Assembly: GCA_012033205.1 (NCBI GenBank)
Contig: JAAUSO010000014.1
Location: forward strand, 1 to 64,000
DNA: 64,000 nucleotides
Direction of reading: 5' to 3'
Origin: Richelia sp. SL_2_1
GTDB lineage: Bacteria > Cyanobacteriota > Cyanobacteriia > Cyanobacteriales > Nostocaceae
Below the pieces are notes generated by a model. The model had not been told where the DNA came from and searched no databases. It was given only the letters and a program-made list of their open reading frames with translations. Below are positions 1 through 9,421 of this stretch, in pieces. Position numbers and translations under genes: made by a program. Numbering within the stretch: the first letter of the stretch is position 1; every line of letters starts with the position of its first letter.

Positions 1-72
1 TCATATCAAACACAAAAAGGCAATGTCACCTCAACCTAACGGGGTGACAACCACCGCACAACTTCAAATCAG

Positions 73-200
73 ATATAGCAGTTTTCAGTTGAGTCCAATA
101 CACTCCCAACCTCACCCCTCTGCTTCCACCCCTCTCCTTAGCAAGGAGAGGGGAAGGGGGTGAGGTTCATCTGTATTCTATCCAACCAAAAACCGCTATA
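73..200 (+). repeat. Dispersed hairpin repeat, left copy of an inverted pair around the PKS/NRPS locus
   Basis: A ~128 bp element with a central near-perfect hairpin (CCCCTCTCCTTAGCAAGGAG and following bases) inside a longer imperfect palindrome that starts AACCTCACCC and ends GGGTGAGGTT. Its reverse complement is nearly identical to 16919-17040, differing at only a few positions near the ends. No coding potential is seen. It resembles the small mobile or palindromic repeats common in filamentous cyanobacteria; the family name is not known to me. Confidence 0.85.
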
Positions 201-270
201 AAATAATGGTGCTTCAACATTGCCGCCCCGTTAGGGGCATCCACGGATAAATCCGGGGGCTACCTTCTAA

Positions 271-417
271 GAGGGTGTTTTGAATGTCTAATTTATTTTT
301 ACCTGGCGACTAGAAGTCGCGGCTACACAAACGAAACCCGTCTGCACGGGTTTCAAATATATTAGTCCACGCAGGTGGACTTTGGAAGGTGTAGTCGCGG
401 TTTAAACCGCCGGATAC
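271..417 (-). repeat. MITE-like repeat, partial copy
   Basis: This block begins GAGGGTGTTTTGAATG and continues through GACTAGAAGTCGC, AACCCGTCTGCACGGGTT and TTTAAACCGCCGGATA. Read in the opposite direction it matches the complete element at 26661-26867, but the terminal repeat at its right end is missing. I see no gene in 1-681: apart from this element, the hairpin repeat at 73-200 and the upstream block at 536-620, nothing is recognisable. Confidence 0.75.
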
Positions 418-535
418 AGGTGGACTTTGTTATTAAATGCAAAGCTAACGTTCCTCGCTGCGGACAAGGATTTGAAGTTTTTAGAATGTGTAAATATTTT
501 CGCCTAAGTACTTAACTATGATTAATTTCCGATCC

Positions 536-620
536 AACAAATATACTAATTTACCGAACTTTTTTCCATTGAAACTATATTTAGCATCACTTAACCTGAT
601 AAATGTAGCTGATTAATTTA
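536..620 (+). promoter_or_regulatory. Duplicated upstream block, copy 1 (before the PKS gene)
   Basis: About 85 bp with the core CCATTGAAACTATATTTAGC and TTAACCTGATAAATG. It is repeated in the same orientation at 13176-13261, before the thioesterase gene, at roughly 80-85 percent identity by eye. Because the two copies precede the first genes of the two putative transcription units of one biosynthetic locus, a shared promoter or operator is the simplest inference. TATACT and TATATT boxes lie inside it, but no start site can be assigned from sequence alone. Confidence 0.55.
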
Positions 621-687
621 CTCTCATTTCGTCCGAATGTAGTTAAACAAAACAATAATTCCCAATGCCCAACAAAAGATTTTGATC

Positions 688-3600
688 ATGAAAAACAATA
701 CCACAGATAGAAGTAAATTATCTCCCTTGCAACGTGCTGCTATTGCGTTAAAAGAAATGCGTATCAAGCTTGATGCGGCGGAAAACTCGAAAATTGAACC
801 AATCGCTATTGTTGGGATGAGTTGTAGATTTCCCGGAGGAGCCAATTCTCCCGCACAATTTTGGCAACTATTACACGATGGGGTGGATGCAATTACAGAA
901 GTTCCTCAAGATAGATGGAATATTGATGAATATTATAGCTCCAATCTGAATCTTTCCGGTAAAATGTATACCCGTAATGGTGGGTTTATTGAAAATGTAG
1001 ACCAATTTGACCCCCATTTCTTTGGAATTTCCGCGAAGGAAGCTGCGAGTATGGACCCCCAACAGCGTCTGTTGCTTGAAGCTGCTTGGGAAGCTTTGGA
1101 ATATGGGGGACAATCTCCACAACAACTTCACGGTTCTCAAACCGGGGTGTTTATGGGATTGTTTATGGATGATTATTCCCGATTTAATCTTTATTCTGGC
1201 GACCATAACCGTATTGATGGTTACAGCAGTTTAGGTAATGCCCGCAGTGTGGCAGTCGGTCGGATAGCTCATTTTTTGGGTTTACAAGGACCTGTGATGC
1301 AACTCGATACCGCTTGTTCTTCTGCTTTATTAGCGGTGCATTTAGCTAGTCAAAGTCTGCGTTCTGGAGAATGTAACATGGCTTTAGCTGGTGGGGTTAA
1401 TCTCATTTTATCTCCAGAGGCTTCCATTGGTTTAAGTAAAATGCGAGCATTGGCTCCCGACGGACGCTGTAAAACCTTTGATGCTGCTGCTGATGGTTAC
1501 GGTAGGGGTGAAGGTTGCGGGATTGTTGTTCTCAAACGATTGTCGGATGCAATTGCTCAGGGCGATCGCATCTTAGCTATGGTTCGGGGTTCTGCGGTGA
1601 ATCATGATGGTGCTAGCAGCGGTTTAACTGTTCCCAACGGATTGGCTCAGGAAGTCTTAATTAAGGAAGCGTTGAAAAATGCTCGCGTAGAACCCCATCA
1701 AGTTAGTTATGTAGAAACTCACGGAACCGGAACTGCTTTGGGAGATCCAATTGAAGTCAGAGCGTTAGGTTCGGTACTTTGTCAAGGACGTTCTTTGGAA
1801 TCACCTTTGTATATTGGTTCGGTAAAAACTCAAGTTGGTCATTTGGAATCCGCTGCTGGGGTTGCGAGTTTAATCAAGGTAATTCTGGCTTTGCAAAATA
1901 AGGAGATTCCCGGTAATTTACATTTAAAGCAACCCAGTTCTCACATTGCTTGGGATAAACTCCCGGTTAAGGTTCCCACAGTTCCTACAAAATGGGATTG
2001 TGAAGCAAAAAGATTGGCTGGTGTAAGTTCTTTTGGAATTAGCGGTACCAATGTCCATTTAATTGTAGAAGAAGCACCACAAGTAGAATTTTTACAGTCG
2101 GATATTGAACGTCCTCTACATTTATTATGTTTGTCAGCGAAAACAGAACCAGCCCTGGTTGCTCTTACCCAAGATTATCAAGCATTCTTAAAATCTCATC
2201 CAGGATTATCTCTCGCAGATATTTGTTTTACAGCCAATACAGGGCGATCGCACTTGAAACACCGATTGGCTATAGTTGCTGAATCGACAACGGTTTTGGG
2301 CGAAAAATTCCGGGTTTTATCCCTCAGTGATTCTACTAATAAATTAATTAAAGGAGTAGCAGAAAACAACCAGAATAAAATCGTCTTTCTATTTACGGGA
2401 CAAGGTTCTCAATATGTGGGAATGGCTCGTCAACTTTACGAAACTCAACCGACATTCCGTAAAACATTAGATAGATGCGACAAAATTTTACGTCCTTATC
2501 TGCAACAACCTTTATTATCGGTACTTTATCCCGAATCTAACGCCCTAGAGTTATTGCACGAAACCGCCTATACTCAACCCGCACTGTTCGCGATAGAATA
2601 CGCTTTGGCAGAGTTGTGGAAATCCTGGGGTATTGTTCCGGATGCAGTTATGGGTCATAGTGTCGGTGAATATGTCGCTGCTTGTGTCGCTGGAGTATTT
2701 AGTTTAGAAGATGGATTAAAATTAATTGCGGAACGGGGAAGACTTATTCAGTCACTACCGCAAGATGGGATGATGGCTGTGGTTTTTGCTTCAGAAGCTC
2801 AGATAACACCTCTATTACAACCTCATACGGATAAAGTATCTATTGCTTGCGTTAACGGAGCTAATAATGTTGTAATTTCTGGAGTTACGGAAACCGTTAA
2901 CGAAATACTCGAACAATTAAAATCCCAGGGAATCAACGCTCAAGCTTTACAAGTTTCTCACGCTTTCCATTCTCCTTTAATGACAACTATACTCGATCAA
3001 TTCGAGCAAGTCGCAAGTGGAGTAGAATTTAAAAAACCGCGCATTCCTTTTGTTTCCAATGTCACCGGAGAAGTACTACAAGCGGGAGAGGTACCGGATG
3101 CTGTTTACTGGAGAAAGCATCTGCGAGGTACGGTAAGATTTTTGGCGGGAATGGAAACTTTAGATAAGCGGAGATATGATATCTTTTTGGAAGTAGGACC
3201 GAGTTCCACGCTATTAGGAATGGGTAAAAAATGTTTACCGGAAAATACCTCAACTTGGTTATCTTCTTTAAAAAAAGGTAATGATGATTGGGCGCAATTA
3301 CTCACTACGGTAGGTGAATTATACGTCCGAGGAACAACAATCGATTGGTTGACTTTTGAGCAAGATTATCAACGTCAACGGGTTGTATTACCAACTTATC
3401 CGTTTCAGCGTCAAAGATATTGGGTTGATAAACCACAAGTTAAGTTGTCGCCCATTAACTCTCAAATAACAAATCCAGAATGGTTTTATAATTGGCAGTG
3501 GAATCGAGAAAGCTTGGGTGAATCGACAAAAACAACAACGGGAGCGATTCTATTTTTCCAGAATCATAATTTGGGAGAAAGATTTTACGAACAGTTTAAC

Positions 3601-6600
3601 AGTAAATATACGGCATATTTTATTACTCCCGGTGAAATTTTTACCAAGCAAGGAGATAGACAGTTTACGATTAATCCCGCAGCTGCCCAAGATTACGCCA
3701 AACTGATTGAAATTATTAAAGCTGATGGTTTTAATCTATTAACAGTTGTTCATCTGTGGAATTACAATCAAAAGCAGGTTTCGGTAGAAGAATTACTACT
3801 TGAAGATAATACTTTAAATCAAAGCTTTTGGAGCCTCCAGTGGTTAACACAAGCTTTCACTGAACAATATCCCAGCAATAAACTGAATCTACTATTGGTA
3901 ACTCAAGGTGCTTACGTTACATCTGCATCCGATAGCTTACAAAACGTACATCAATCCATGGCTGGTACTTTGATTCGGGTTTTAGCAGAGGAAAATCCTG
4001 GGATTCAAACCAAAGTAGTAGACGTAACTCCAGAGACTTTACCCCAAGAACTTGCCGATATTGTCTACCAAGAAATCCCCATAGAAGCGACAGGGGAAGG
4101 TATTGTTGCTATCCGCAATCAACAAAGATTTACTCGCAGTTTAGAAAGAATTAAGCTACCTACAAATAACCATCAAGTTTCCCTATCTCAAGATGATACT
4201 TGGTTAATTACAGGTGGTACTAGTGGTGTGGGAACAGAAATTGCCTTAGTTTTGGCTGCTCAAGCCAAGATTAATTTGGTGCTGACGGGAAGAAAACCTC
4301 TACCAGCGAGAGAAGAATGGCAATCTGGTAATCTTGCTGCTGGAACCATCAAACGCATCCAAACAATTCAACAATTAGAAAGTTTGGGAGCAACGGTAAT
4401 CTACCAAGCTGTGGATGTGACTGATAGTTTGGCTATGGAAGATTTAGTCAAAACCATTAAATCACGCTTTGGTAATTTAGATGGTGTGATTCATGCAGCA
4501 GGAGTTGCTGACAATACCACATTTAAAATGTTGCAAAAGTCAGATCAGATAATTTCTCAAGTATTAGCGCCCAAGGTTCAAGGAACTATTATCTTAGATC
4601 AAGTAACCCGTAACGAACCGTTAAAATATTTTGTGGTTTTATCTTCAGTTTCCGCTTCTAAAGCCGAATGGGGAACTGGTATGGCTGATTATGCTGCTGC
4701 AAATACTTTCCTAGATAATTATGCAGTTTACCGCAATCAATCTGGTGCTGCGGGACGTTCCTTAGCTCTCAATTACTCTTTGTGGAGCAATCGGGGAATG
4801 GGTGCTTTGATGGGTGATTCAACTTTATTGATGGTTAAATCAAAAGGTCTTAATCCCTTGCAACCCGAACCAGCAGCGAATGCTTTTATCACTGCTTTGG
4901 GTTTGAATGGCTCTTGTGTGATTCATATTATTGATTTGATTAAATCAACTGTTCCGATTAAGGAACAGAAAACCAAGGCAACAAAAACTTTCAATATCCG
5001 CGATTTGGTGGGAGAAGTATTAAGTCAACATTTAGCGATTTCTGCTGCGGAAGTGGAAGGGTATCAAACGTTTACGGAGTTGGGTTTGGATTCGGTGGGT
5101 ACTGTGGAAGTTATACAAAGTCTGGGTAAGGCTTTGGAATTTGAGTTACTTCCTACTTTGATGTTTGAATATCAAACTCCGGATGATTTGATCGGTTATC
5201 TTGAAGAGATGTTTGGGTATGAGTTTATTAGTGTTTCGGAAGATGTTGAGAAAATAAACCCTACAGACGCAGCGTTCGCGCAGCGTGTCGCGACAGCGAC
5301 ACAAAGTGCGGTCTTGGGGATACCCCAAGGGGAGCAACTTTTCAAGACAGAGGACACTGAGGAAAGAGATGTCGAGGAGGGGAAGGTTTTAGAAGATGAT
5401 TTGAGGGAGGATGATATTGCTATTATTGGTATGGCTTGTAAGATTCCTGGTGCGAATAATCTAGAAGAATACTGGGATTTACTGAGTGAAGGACGTTCTG
5501 CTGTTCGTGATGTACCTGAAGATAGATGGTTTAATCAACATTATTTTTCGGAAAATAGTTCTCAATCCACACAAGTTTCTAAACGGGGCTGTTTTGTTGA
5601 TAATCCCTTTGGTTTCGATCCGATGTATTTTGGTATTTCCCCTAAAGAAGCCGTCGCAATAGACCCCCAACAACGAGTATTCTTACAATTAGCAATGCAA
5701 GCTTTGCAACAAGCTGGTTATGGTGGCAGATATCGGACTAATAATATCGGGGTATTTGTTGGTTGTGGACAAAATACTTACATCGAACATTTTAGTAATT
5801 CTCAGTACTATGAAGCTTTAAGTCAGCGTTTCGGTGATAGTACTTGGTTTGAGAAATTAAACAATGGCGATCGCCAAAATTTACTCGATACTCTTTCGAG
5901 GGTATTGCAACCCAGTGAAATCTTACCGGAATCTTCTGCTGGTAATGAAGTCAACGAACTTGCAGCTAGAGTTAGTCACTGTTTGGATTTAAAAGGTCCG
6001 AGTATGGCTGTTGTGACTGCTTGTTCTTCTTCTCTGGTAGCTTTGCACATTGCTTGTGAAAGTATCCGTCGTGGTGAAAGTAAAATGGCGATCGTTGGTG
6101 GGGTGAATTTCAATCTTAGTCCCAGTCCTTTTACTTTCCTGAGAAAAGCTCAAGCTCTTTCACCGTCAGGAACTTGTTATCCTTTTGATAAACGTGCTAA
6201 CGGTTTACTTTTAGGAGAAGGTGCTGGTGTCTTGATTGTCAAACCTTTGAAACAAGCTGTTTCTGATGGGGATATTATTCACGCTGTAATTAAAGGTTCC
6301 GCAATTAATAACGACGGACATTCCCAAGGTATCACCGCTCCTAATCCCAAAGGACAATCGGAAGCCATTCGTCAAGCATATCTCAACAGTGGTATAAACC
6401 CCGAAACTATTTCTTATATCGAAACCCACGGTACGGGTACACTTTTAGGAGACCCGATAGAAGTCGAAGGTATGACTAAAGCATTCAGTAATTTTACTGA
6501 TAAAAAAGGTTTCTGTGGCATCGGTTCAGTTAAATCTTCTATCGGTCATTTACTTTCGGCTTCTGGAATCGTGAGCTTAATCAAAGTGGTACTTGCTATG

Positions 6601-8055
6601 CAGCATGGTGAAATACCCCAAACTTTGGGCTTCAGCGAACCAAATCCTCATATTAACTTTGACAACACCCCATTTTATGTAGTCGGTGACGGTAGCAAAC
6701 CATGGGTGAGAAATGGAAATCCTATGCGTGCGGGAATCAACGGATTTGGATTTGGTGGTACTAATTGTCATGTCATCTTGGAAGAATCTCCTTTAACTAC
6801 AACATCGGTTGTTAAACCAGAGGAAAAAACTGATTCTTCTCAACTTTTATTATTAACTGCTCGCAATCAAGTAGCATTACAAGAAGTAGCCGCACAATTG
6901 GTTCTTCATATCAGAAATCATCCAGAACAAAGCATTAACCAAATATGCTTTACTCAAAATAATGCCCAAAAAGAACAACCATTTAAAGCCGCATTCTTGG
7001 TTAATAATCGTCAAAATTTGCTCGATAATCTCGATGCTATTGCCAATAATCAAACAACATCCGATATCTATACAGATAAAGCCAATCCTCAACGCAAAAC
7101 CCCAATACATTTAGTCTTTGATGAAAATATTTCCATAACTCCCCAAGAACTAGAAATATTCAGAAAAAACTTTGGGGAATTTAACCGAGCTTGTCGCGAT
7201 TGTGAACAATATTGGGGTTGTGAAATATCAAATTTAAGTACCAAAGCATATATGTTTGTAGTGCAGTATGCTTGGGGTCGGTGGTTGCAATCTTTAGAGC
7301 TTCAACCTACTCTTTTATTAGGAGAAAAAACGGGTATCATTGTTGGAGCTTGTTTAACTGGAATCCTCACATTAGAAGAAGCAATCAAGCTCTTAGATTC
7401 GCAAATAAAACCATCTATTACCCCACAAAAATTACCTTCAACTTGGACTTGTCCATTAGTTACACCCGAAGGAATTTTGAGACAGCAACAACAAATTTCT
7501 GTCACCCAATTACTCAACTGCATCGAAAATAATCACTCTTTGAATGTAGAAAACTTTCAACAAATAATTACTAAACAAGGAGTTTATTTGCACTTAGGTA
7601 ATAACTTATCCCTACAACAGCAAATCACCTCTCTAGATGCTAACGGAACTTGGATAAATCCTGACAAACAGCAATCAATTGCAAACAGTTTATTCACAAC
7701 TCTAGCAAAAATGTATGTCACCGGAGTTCAATTTAATAGTCAGAAATTATTCCCTCAAAACCTGCATAAAGTACTATTACCCACCTATCCCTTCCAGGAG
7801 AAAAACTACAGAGTAGAAGTAGTAACTACTCAAATCGAACCACAAATAACTACAACACTATTACCAATCGCAAAACTACCCACACTTTCACCACAACAAC
7901 GTAATTTAAGCCATGCAAAATTAGTAACAGATTTCAATGATCAACAAAACGACGACAAACTTTTACTCATCGAAAAACCAACTCCACTTTCAGCCGAACA
8001 ACGTCAACAAAGTTACTTAATTTTGTCTGAAGAATTGAAAAAAGTTGGCAAATAA
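688..8055 (+). CDS. Type I polyketide synthase, KS-AT-KR-ACP-KS-AT(inactive)
   Basis: A large modular PKS of 2455 residues from the ATG at 688; a TTG two codons upstream is a less likely start. Module 1: KS from ~residue 37 with Cys210 (DTACSS), His345 (ETHGTGT) and His385 (GHLESAAG); AT with Ser658 in GHSVG and HAFH at 758-761, which points to malonyl-CoA; no dehydratase; KR with GGTSGVG at ~1175 and Tyr1335 (DYAAAN); ACP with Ser1469 (GLDSVG). Module 2: KS from ~1575 with Cys1779 (TACSSS), ETHGTGT and GHLLSASG, then an AT-like region in which GHSxG is GEKTG (Lys2214), so the nucleophile is lost. There is no ACP after it; one opens the next gene. The protein would add one reduced ketide and then a second unit whose acyl supply must come from elsewhere. 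The ACP1-KS2 linker carries an in-frame dispersed repeat. No loading module is visible, so the starter unit is unknown. Confidence 0.95.
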   Translation: MKNNTTDRSKLSPLQRAAIALKEMRIKLDAAENSKIEPIAIVGMSCRFPGGANSPAQFWQLLHDGVDAITEVPQDRWNIDEYYSSNLNLSGKMYTRNGGFIENVDQFDPHFFGISAKEAASMDPQQRLLLEAAWEALEYGGQSPQQLHGSQTGVFMGLFMDDYSRFNLYSGDHNRIDGYSSLGNARSVAVGRIAHFLGLQGPVMQLDTACSSALLAVHLASQSLRSGECNMALAGGVNLILSPEASIGLSKMRALAPDGRCKTFDAAADGYGRGEGCGIVVLKRLSDAIAQGDRILAMVRGSAVNHDGASSGLTVPNGLAQEVLIKEALKNARVEPHQVSYVETHGTGTALGDPIEVRALGSVLCQGRSLESPLYIGSVKTQVGHLESAAGVASLIKVILALQNKEIPGNLHLKQPSSHIAWDKLPVKVPTVPTKWDCEAKRLAGVSSFGISGTNVHLIVEEAPQVEFLQSDIERPLHLLCLSAKTEPALVALTQDYQAFLKSHPGLSLADICFTANTGRSHLKHRLAIVAESTTVLGEKFRVLSLSDSTNKLIKGVAENNQNKIVFLFTGQGSQYVGMARQLYETQPTFRKTLDRCDKILRPYLQQPLLSVLYPESNALELLHETAYTQPALFAIEYALAELWKSWGIVPDAVMGHSVGEYVAACVAGVFSLEDGLKLIAERGRLIQSLPQDGMMAVVFASEAQITPLLQPHTDKVSIACVNGANNVVISGVTETVNEILEQLKSQGINAQALQVSHAFHSPLMTTILDQFEQVASGVEFKKPRIPFVSNVTGEVLQAGEVPDAVYWRKHLRGTVRFLAGMETLDKRRYDIFLEVGPSSTLLGMGKKCLPENTSTWLSSLKKGNDDWAQLLTTVGELYVRGTTIDWLTFEQDYQRQRVVLPTYPFQRQRYWVDKPQVKLSPINSQITNPEWFYNWQWNRESLGESTKTTTGAILFFQNHNLGERFYEQFNSKYTAYFITPGEIFTKQGDRQFTINPAAAQDYAKLIEIIKADGFNLLTVVHLWNYNQKQVSVEELLLEDNTLNQSFWSLQWLTQAFTEQYPSNKLNLLLVTQGAYVTSASDSLQNVHQSMAGTLIRVLAEENPGIQTKVVDVTPETLPQELADIVYQEIPIEATGEGIVAIRNQQRFTRSLERIKLPTNNHQVSLSQDDTWLITGGTSGVGTEIALVLAAQAKINLVLTGRKPLPAREEWQSGNLAAGTIKRIQTIQQLESLGATVIYQAVDVTDSLAMEDLVKTIKSRFGNLDGVIHAAGVADNTTFKMLQKSDQIISQVLAPKVQGTIILDQVTRNEPLKYFVVLSSVSASKAEWGTGMADYAAANTFLDNYAVYRNQSGAAGRSLALNYSLWSNRGMGALMGDSTLLMVKSKGLNPLQPEPAANAFITALGLNGSCVIHIIDLIKSTVPIKEQKTKATKTFNIRDLVGEVLSQHLAISAAEVEGYQTFTELGLDSVGTVEVIQSLGKALEFELLPTLMFEYQTPDDLIGYLEEMFGYEFISVSEDVEKINPTDAAFAQRVATATQSAVLGIPQGEQLFKTEDTEERDVEEGKVLEDDLREDDIAIIGMACKIPGANNLEEYWDLLSEGRSAVRDVPEDRWFNQHYFSENSSQSTQVSKRGCFVDNPFGFDPMYFGISPKEAVAIDPQQRVFLQLAMQALQQAGYGGRYRTNNIGVFVGCGQNTYIEHFSNSQYYEALSQRFGDSTWFEKLNNGDRQNLLDTLSRVLQPSEILPESSAGNEVNELAARVSHCLDLKGPSMAVVTACSSSLVALHIACESIRRGESKMAIVGGVNFNLSPSPFTFLRKAQALSPSGTCYPFDKRANGLLLGEGAGVLIVKPLKQAVSDGDIIHAVIKGSAINNDGHSQGITAPNPKGQSEAIRQAYLNSGINPETISYIETHGTGTLLGDPIEVEGMTKAFSNFTDKKGFCGIGSVKSSIGHLLSASGIVSLIKVVLAMQHGEIPQTLGFSEPNPHINFDNTPFYVVGDGSKPWVRNGNPMRAGINGFGFGGTNCHVILEESPLTTTSVVKPEEKTDSSQLLLLTARNQVALQEVAAQLVLHIRNHPEQSINQICFTQNNAQKEQPFKAAFLVNNRQNLLDNLDAIANNQTTSDIYTDKANPQRKTPIHLVFDENISITPQELEIFRKNFGEFNRACRDCEQYWGCEISNLSTKAYMFVVQYAWGRWLQSLELQPTLLLGEKTGIIVGACLTGILTLEEAIKLLDSQIKPSITPQKLPSTWTCPLVTPEGILRQQQQISVTQLLNCIENNHSLNVENFQQIITKQGVYLHLGNNLSLQQQITSLDANGTWINPDKQQSIANSLFTTLAKMYVTGVQFNSQKLFPQNLHKVLLPTYPFQEKNYRVEVVTTQIEPQITTTLLPIAKLPTLSPQQRNLSHAKLVTDFNDQQNDDKLLLIEKPTPLSAEQRQQSYLILSEELKKVGK
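5262..5345 (+). repeat. Dispersed repeat inserted in frame in the PKS linker
   Basis: The linker after ACP1 contains GACGCAGCGTTCGCGCAGCG, GTCGCGACAGCGAC and CTTGGGGATACCCCAAGG. These are GC-rich palindromic motifs unlike the surrounding AT-rich gene and like intergenic repeats of filamentous cyanobacteria. The reading frame passes through it, adding an Ala/Thr/Gln-rich stretch (about residues 1525-1553) followed by an acidic segment before the second KS. The exact borders are uncertain. Confidence 0.6.
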
Positions 8056-8071
8056 TCTCAAAAAATATCTA

Positions 8072-8142
8072 GGGTGTGTTAGCGACAGCTTAACGTATCA
8101 AACCTTGAAAATAGGACGTTAGAGTTTTCCTTTCACACACCC
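8072..8142 (+). repeat. Intergenic two-stem hairpin element between PKS and NRPS genes
   Basis: GGGTGTGT (8072-8079) pairs with ACACACCC (8135-8142), and inside it TAACGT (8091-8096) pairs with ACGTTA (8116-8121). The left arm, GTGTGTTAGCGACAGCTTAA, resembles the common cyanobacterial repeat GTGCGTTAGCG...TAACGCACC. It occupies most of the 130 bp gap, so it could tune or interrupt read-through from the PKS into the NRPS gene. There is no T-run, so it is not a standard terminator. Confidence 0.5.
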
Positions 8143-8185
8143 GATAAACTTCAAAAACTAATCACCAAAATATCAACAAATTATC

Positions 8186-9421
8186 ATGACTACTAACAAC
8201 TTACAACAACAAATATTTTCCGTAATTGCTCAAATTACCGGACACGATGTAGAAGATTTAGAACCCGATATGTATTTAGAAGGGGATTTAGGATTAGATT
8301 CGATCAAAATCATGGAATTCCTCAACGGATTAATTCAAATTATCCCCGAATCACAACAACCATTATTCATGGAAGAGTTACCTCTACAAAAATTAATTCA
8401 ATTACAAACATTAGCAGAAGTTGTCACAGCTACCGAAAATTGTTTATCCCCTCAACAACCAGAAACAGAAAAAGTTGAAATTATCCACGGTCAATATTTC
8501 CACTTACTAGGTCATTGGGTTGTAAACTCCATCAGTTTATTTTCTACTCTACGTCTACGGGGAGATTTTGATAATAACATTGCTTGGCAAACCTGGAAAG
8601 ACTTATTAAATCGCCATCCCATGTTACGTTCTCGCTTTATTATCCCTCTTGATGCAACTCGATTCAAAGACTATGAAATTGAAGTCCTGAATAATCCCAA
8701 TCCCCCAGAAATTCCCGTTACTGATATCAGACATTTAGATAGTAAAGCTCAAGAACAAGCTATCAACGATGAACTACATCGCTGTTTAAACTATGAATGG
8801 GAAATAACCCAATTTCCCCTACATCGATTCTTTGTCTTTCGTCTCCAAGATTCCGTTTACCAACTCATTTTAGCCAACGAACATTTAATTTCTGATGCTT
8901 TGGGATGTCATACAATATTGCGCGAATTTATGGAAATTTACCGCGCTCATGTTAACAACGAACAACCAAACCTACCCCCAGCTACAACAGTTGCAGAATA
9001 TCAGCAAATGGTACAATCCATTAATGCTTGGCAAGATACGGAATCAGAAAAAGCCCTTGTAGAATATACTAACCGTCAAGGTACGGATTCTTACTTATGG
9101 AATCCTGCCAACAAAAAGATTACATCGGCTTGCCCCCTATTTCACAACCGTCGCTATGCTCTGAGTCATGCTACCACTGCCGCATTGATTTCCCAAACCC
9201 GTGAATGGCGATTACCCCTAAACTCACTGCTATTAGCTGCTTTTGTGCGAACAATTGCCAAATTAGAACAATCTAATCACAAATCTATTCTTCTACAAGT
9301 ACCTACCAGCGGTCGATTTTATCCAGAAGTAGATGCTACAAACATAGTCAGTAGTTTCGCGCAGAACTTATCCATTGATATTGAATTACCATCCTCACCG
9401 AAGACTGGGAAGTTTTGTTAA
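8186..9421 (+). CDS. NRPS, N-terminal part: ACP plus first part of a condensation domain (frame-split)
   Basis: Residues ~1-80 are a carrier domain with Ser in GLDSIK, a form common in PUFA-type and trans-AT ACPs; it is positioned to serve the ACP-less second PKS module. From ~95 a condensation domain follows, with the His motif as EHLISDA instead of HHxxxDG: the second His and the Asp are kept. The frame ends after ~411 residues in a short unrelated tail. The domain continues without loss in the -1 frame, and one added base near 9399-9401 would give an uninterrupted SSPEDWEVLLNRI. This is therefore the first part of one NRPS gene running to 13062, broken by an apparent single-base loss. The start is the ATG 130 bp after the PKS stop, in the same operon orientation. 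Confidence 0.85.
   Translation: MTTNNLQQQIFSVIAQITGHDVEDLEPDMYLEGDLGLDSIKIMEFLNGLIQIIPESQQPLFMEELPLQKLIQLQTLAEVVTATENCLSPQQPETEKVEIIHGQYFHLLGHWVVNSISLFSTLRLRGDFDNNIAWQTWKDLLNRHPMLRSRFIIPLDATRFKDYEIEVLNNPNPPEIPVTDIRHLDSKAQEQAINDELHRCLNYEWEITQFPLHRFFVFRLQDSVYQLILANEHLISDALGCHTILREFMEIYRAHVNNEQPNLPPATTVAEYQQMVQSINAWQDTESEKALVEYTNRQGTDSYLWNPANKKITSACPLFHNRRYALSHATTAALISQTREWRLPLNSLLLAAFVRTIAKLEQSNHKSILLQVPTSGRFYPEVDATNIVSSFAQNLSIDIELPSSPKTGKFC

Noticed and set aside
871-1206. 111-codon frame antisense to the PKS start
   Set aside because: It overlaps conserved KS coding sequence entirely and shows no family features.
3480-4190. Dehydratase domain between AT and KR of the PKS
   Set aside because: The region lacks an HxxxGxxxxP motif and fits the structural half of the KR domain.
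9376-9421. Programmed -1 ribosomal frameshift in the NRPS
   Set aside because: No X-XXY-YYZ slippery heptamer or following strong stem-loop is evident at the junction; a lost base is simpler.
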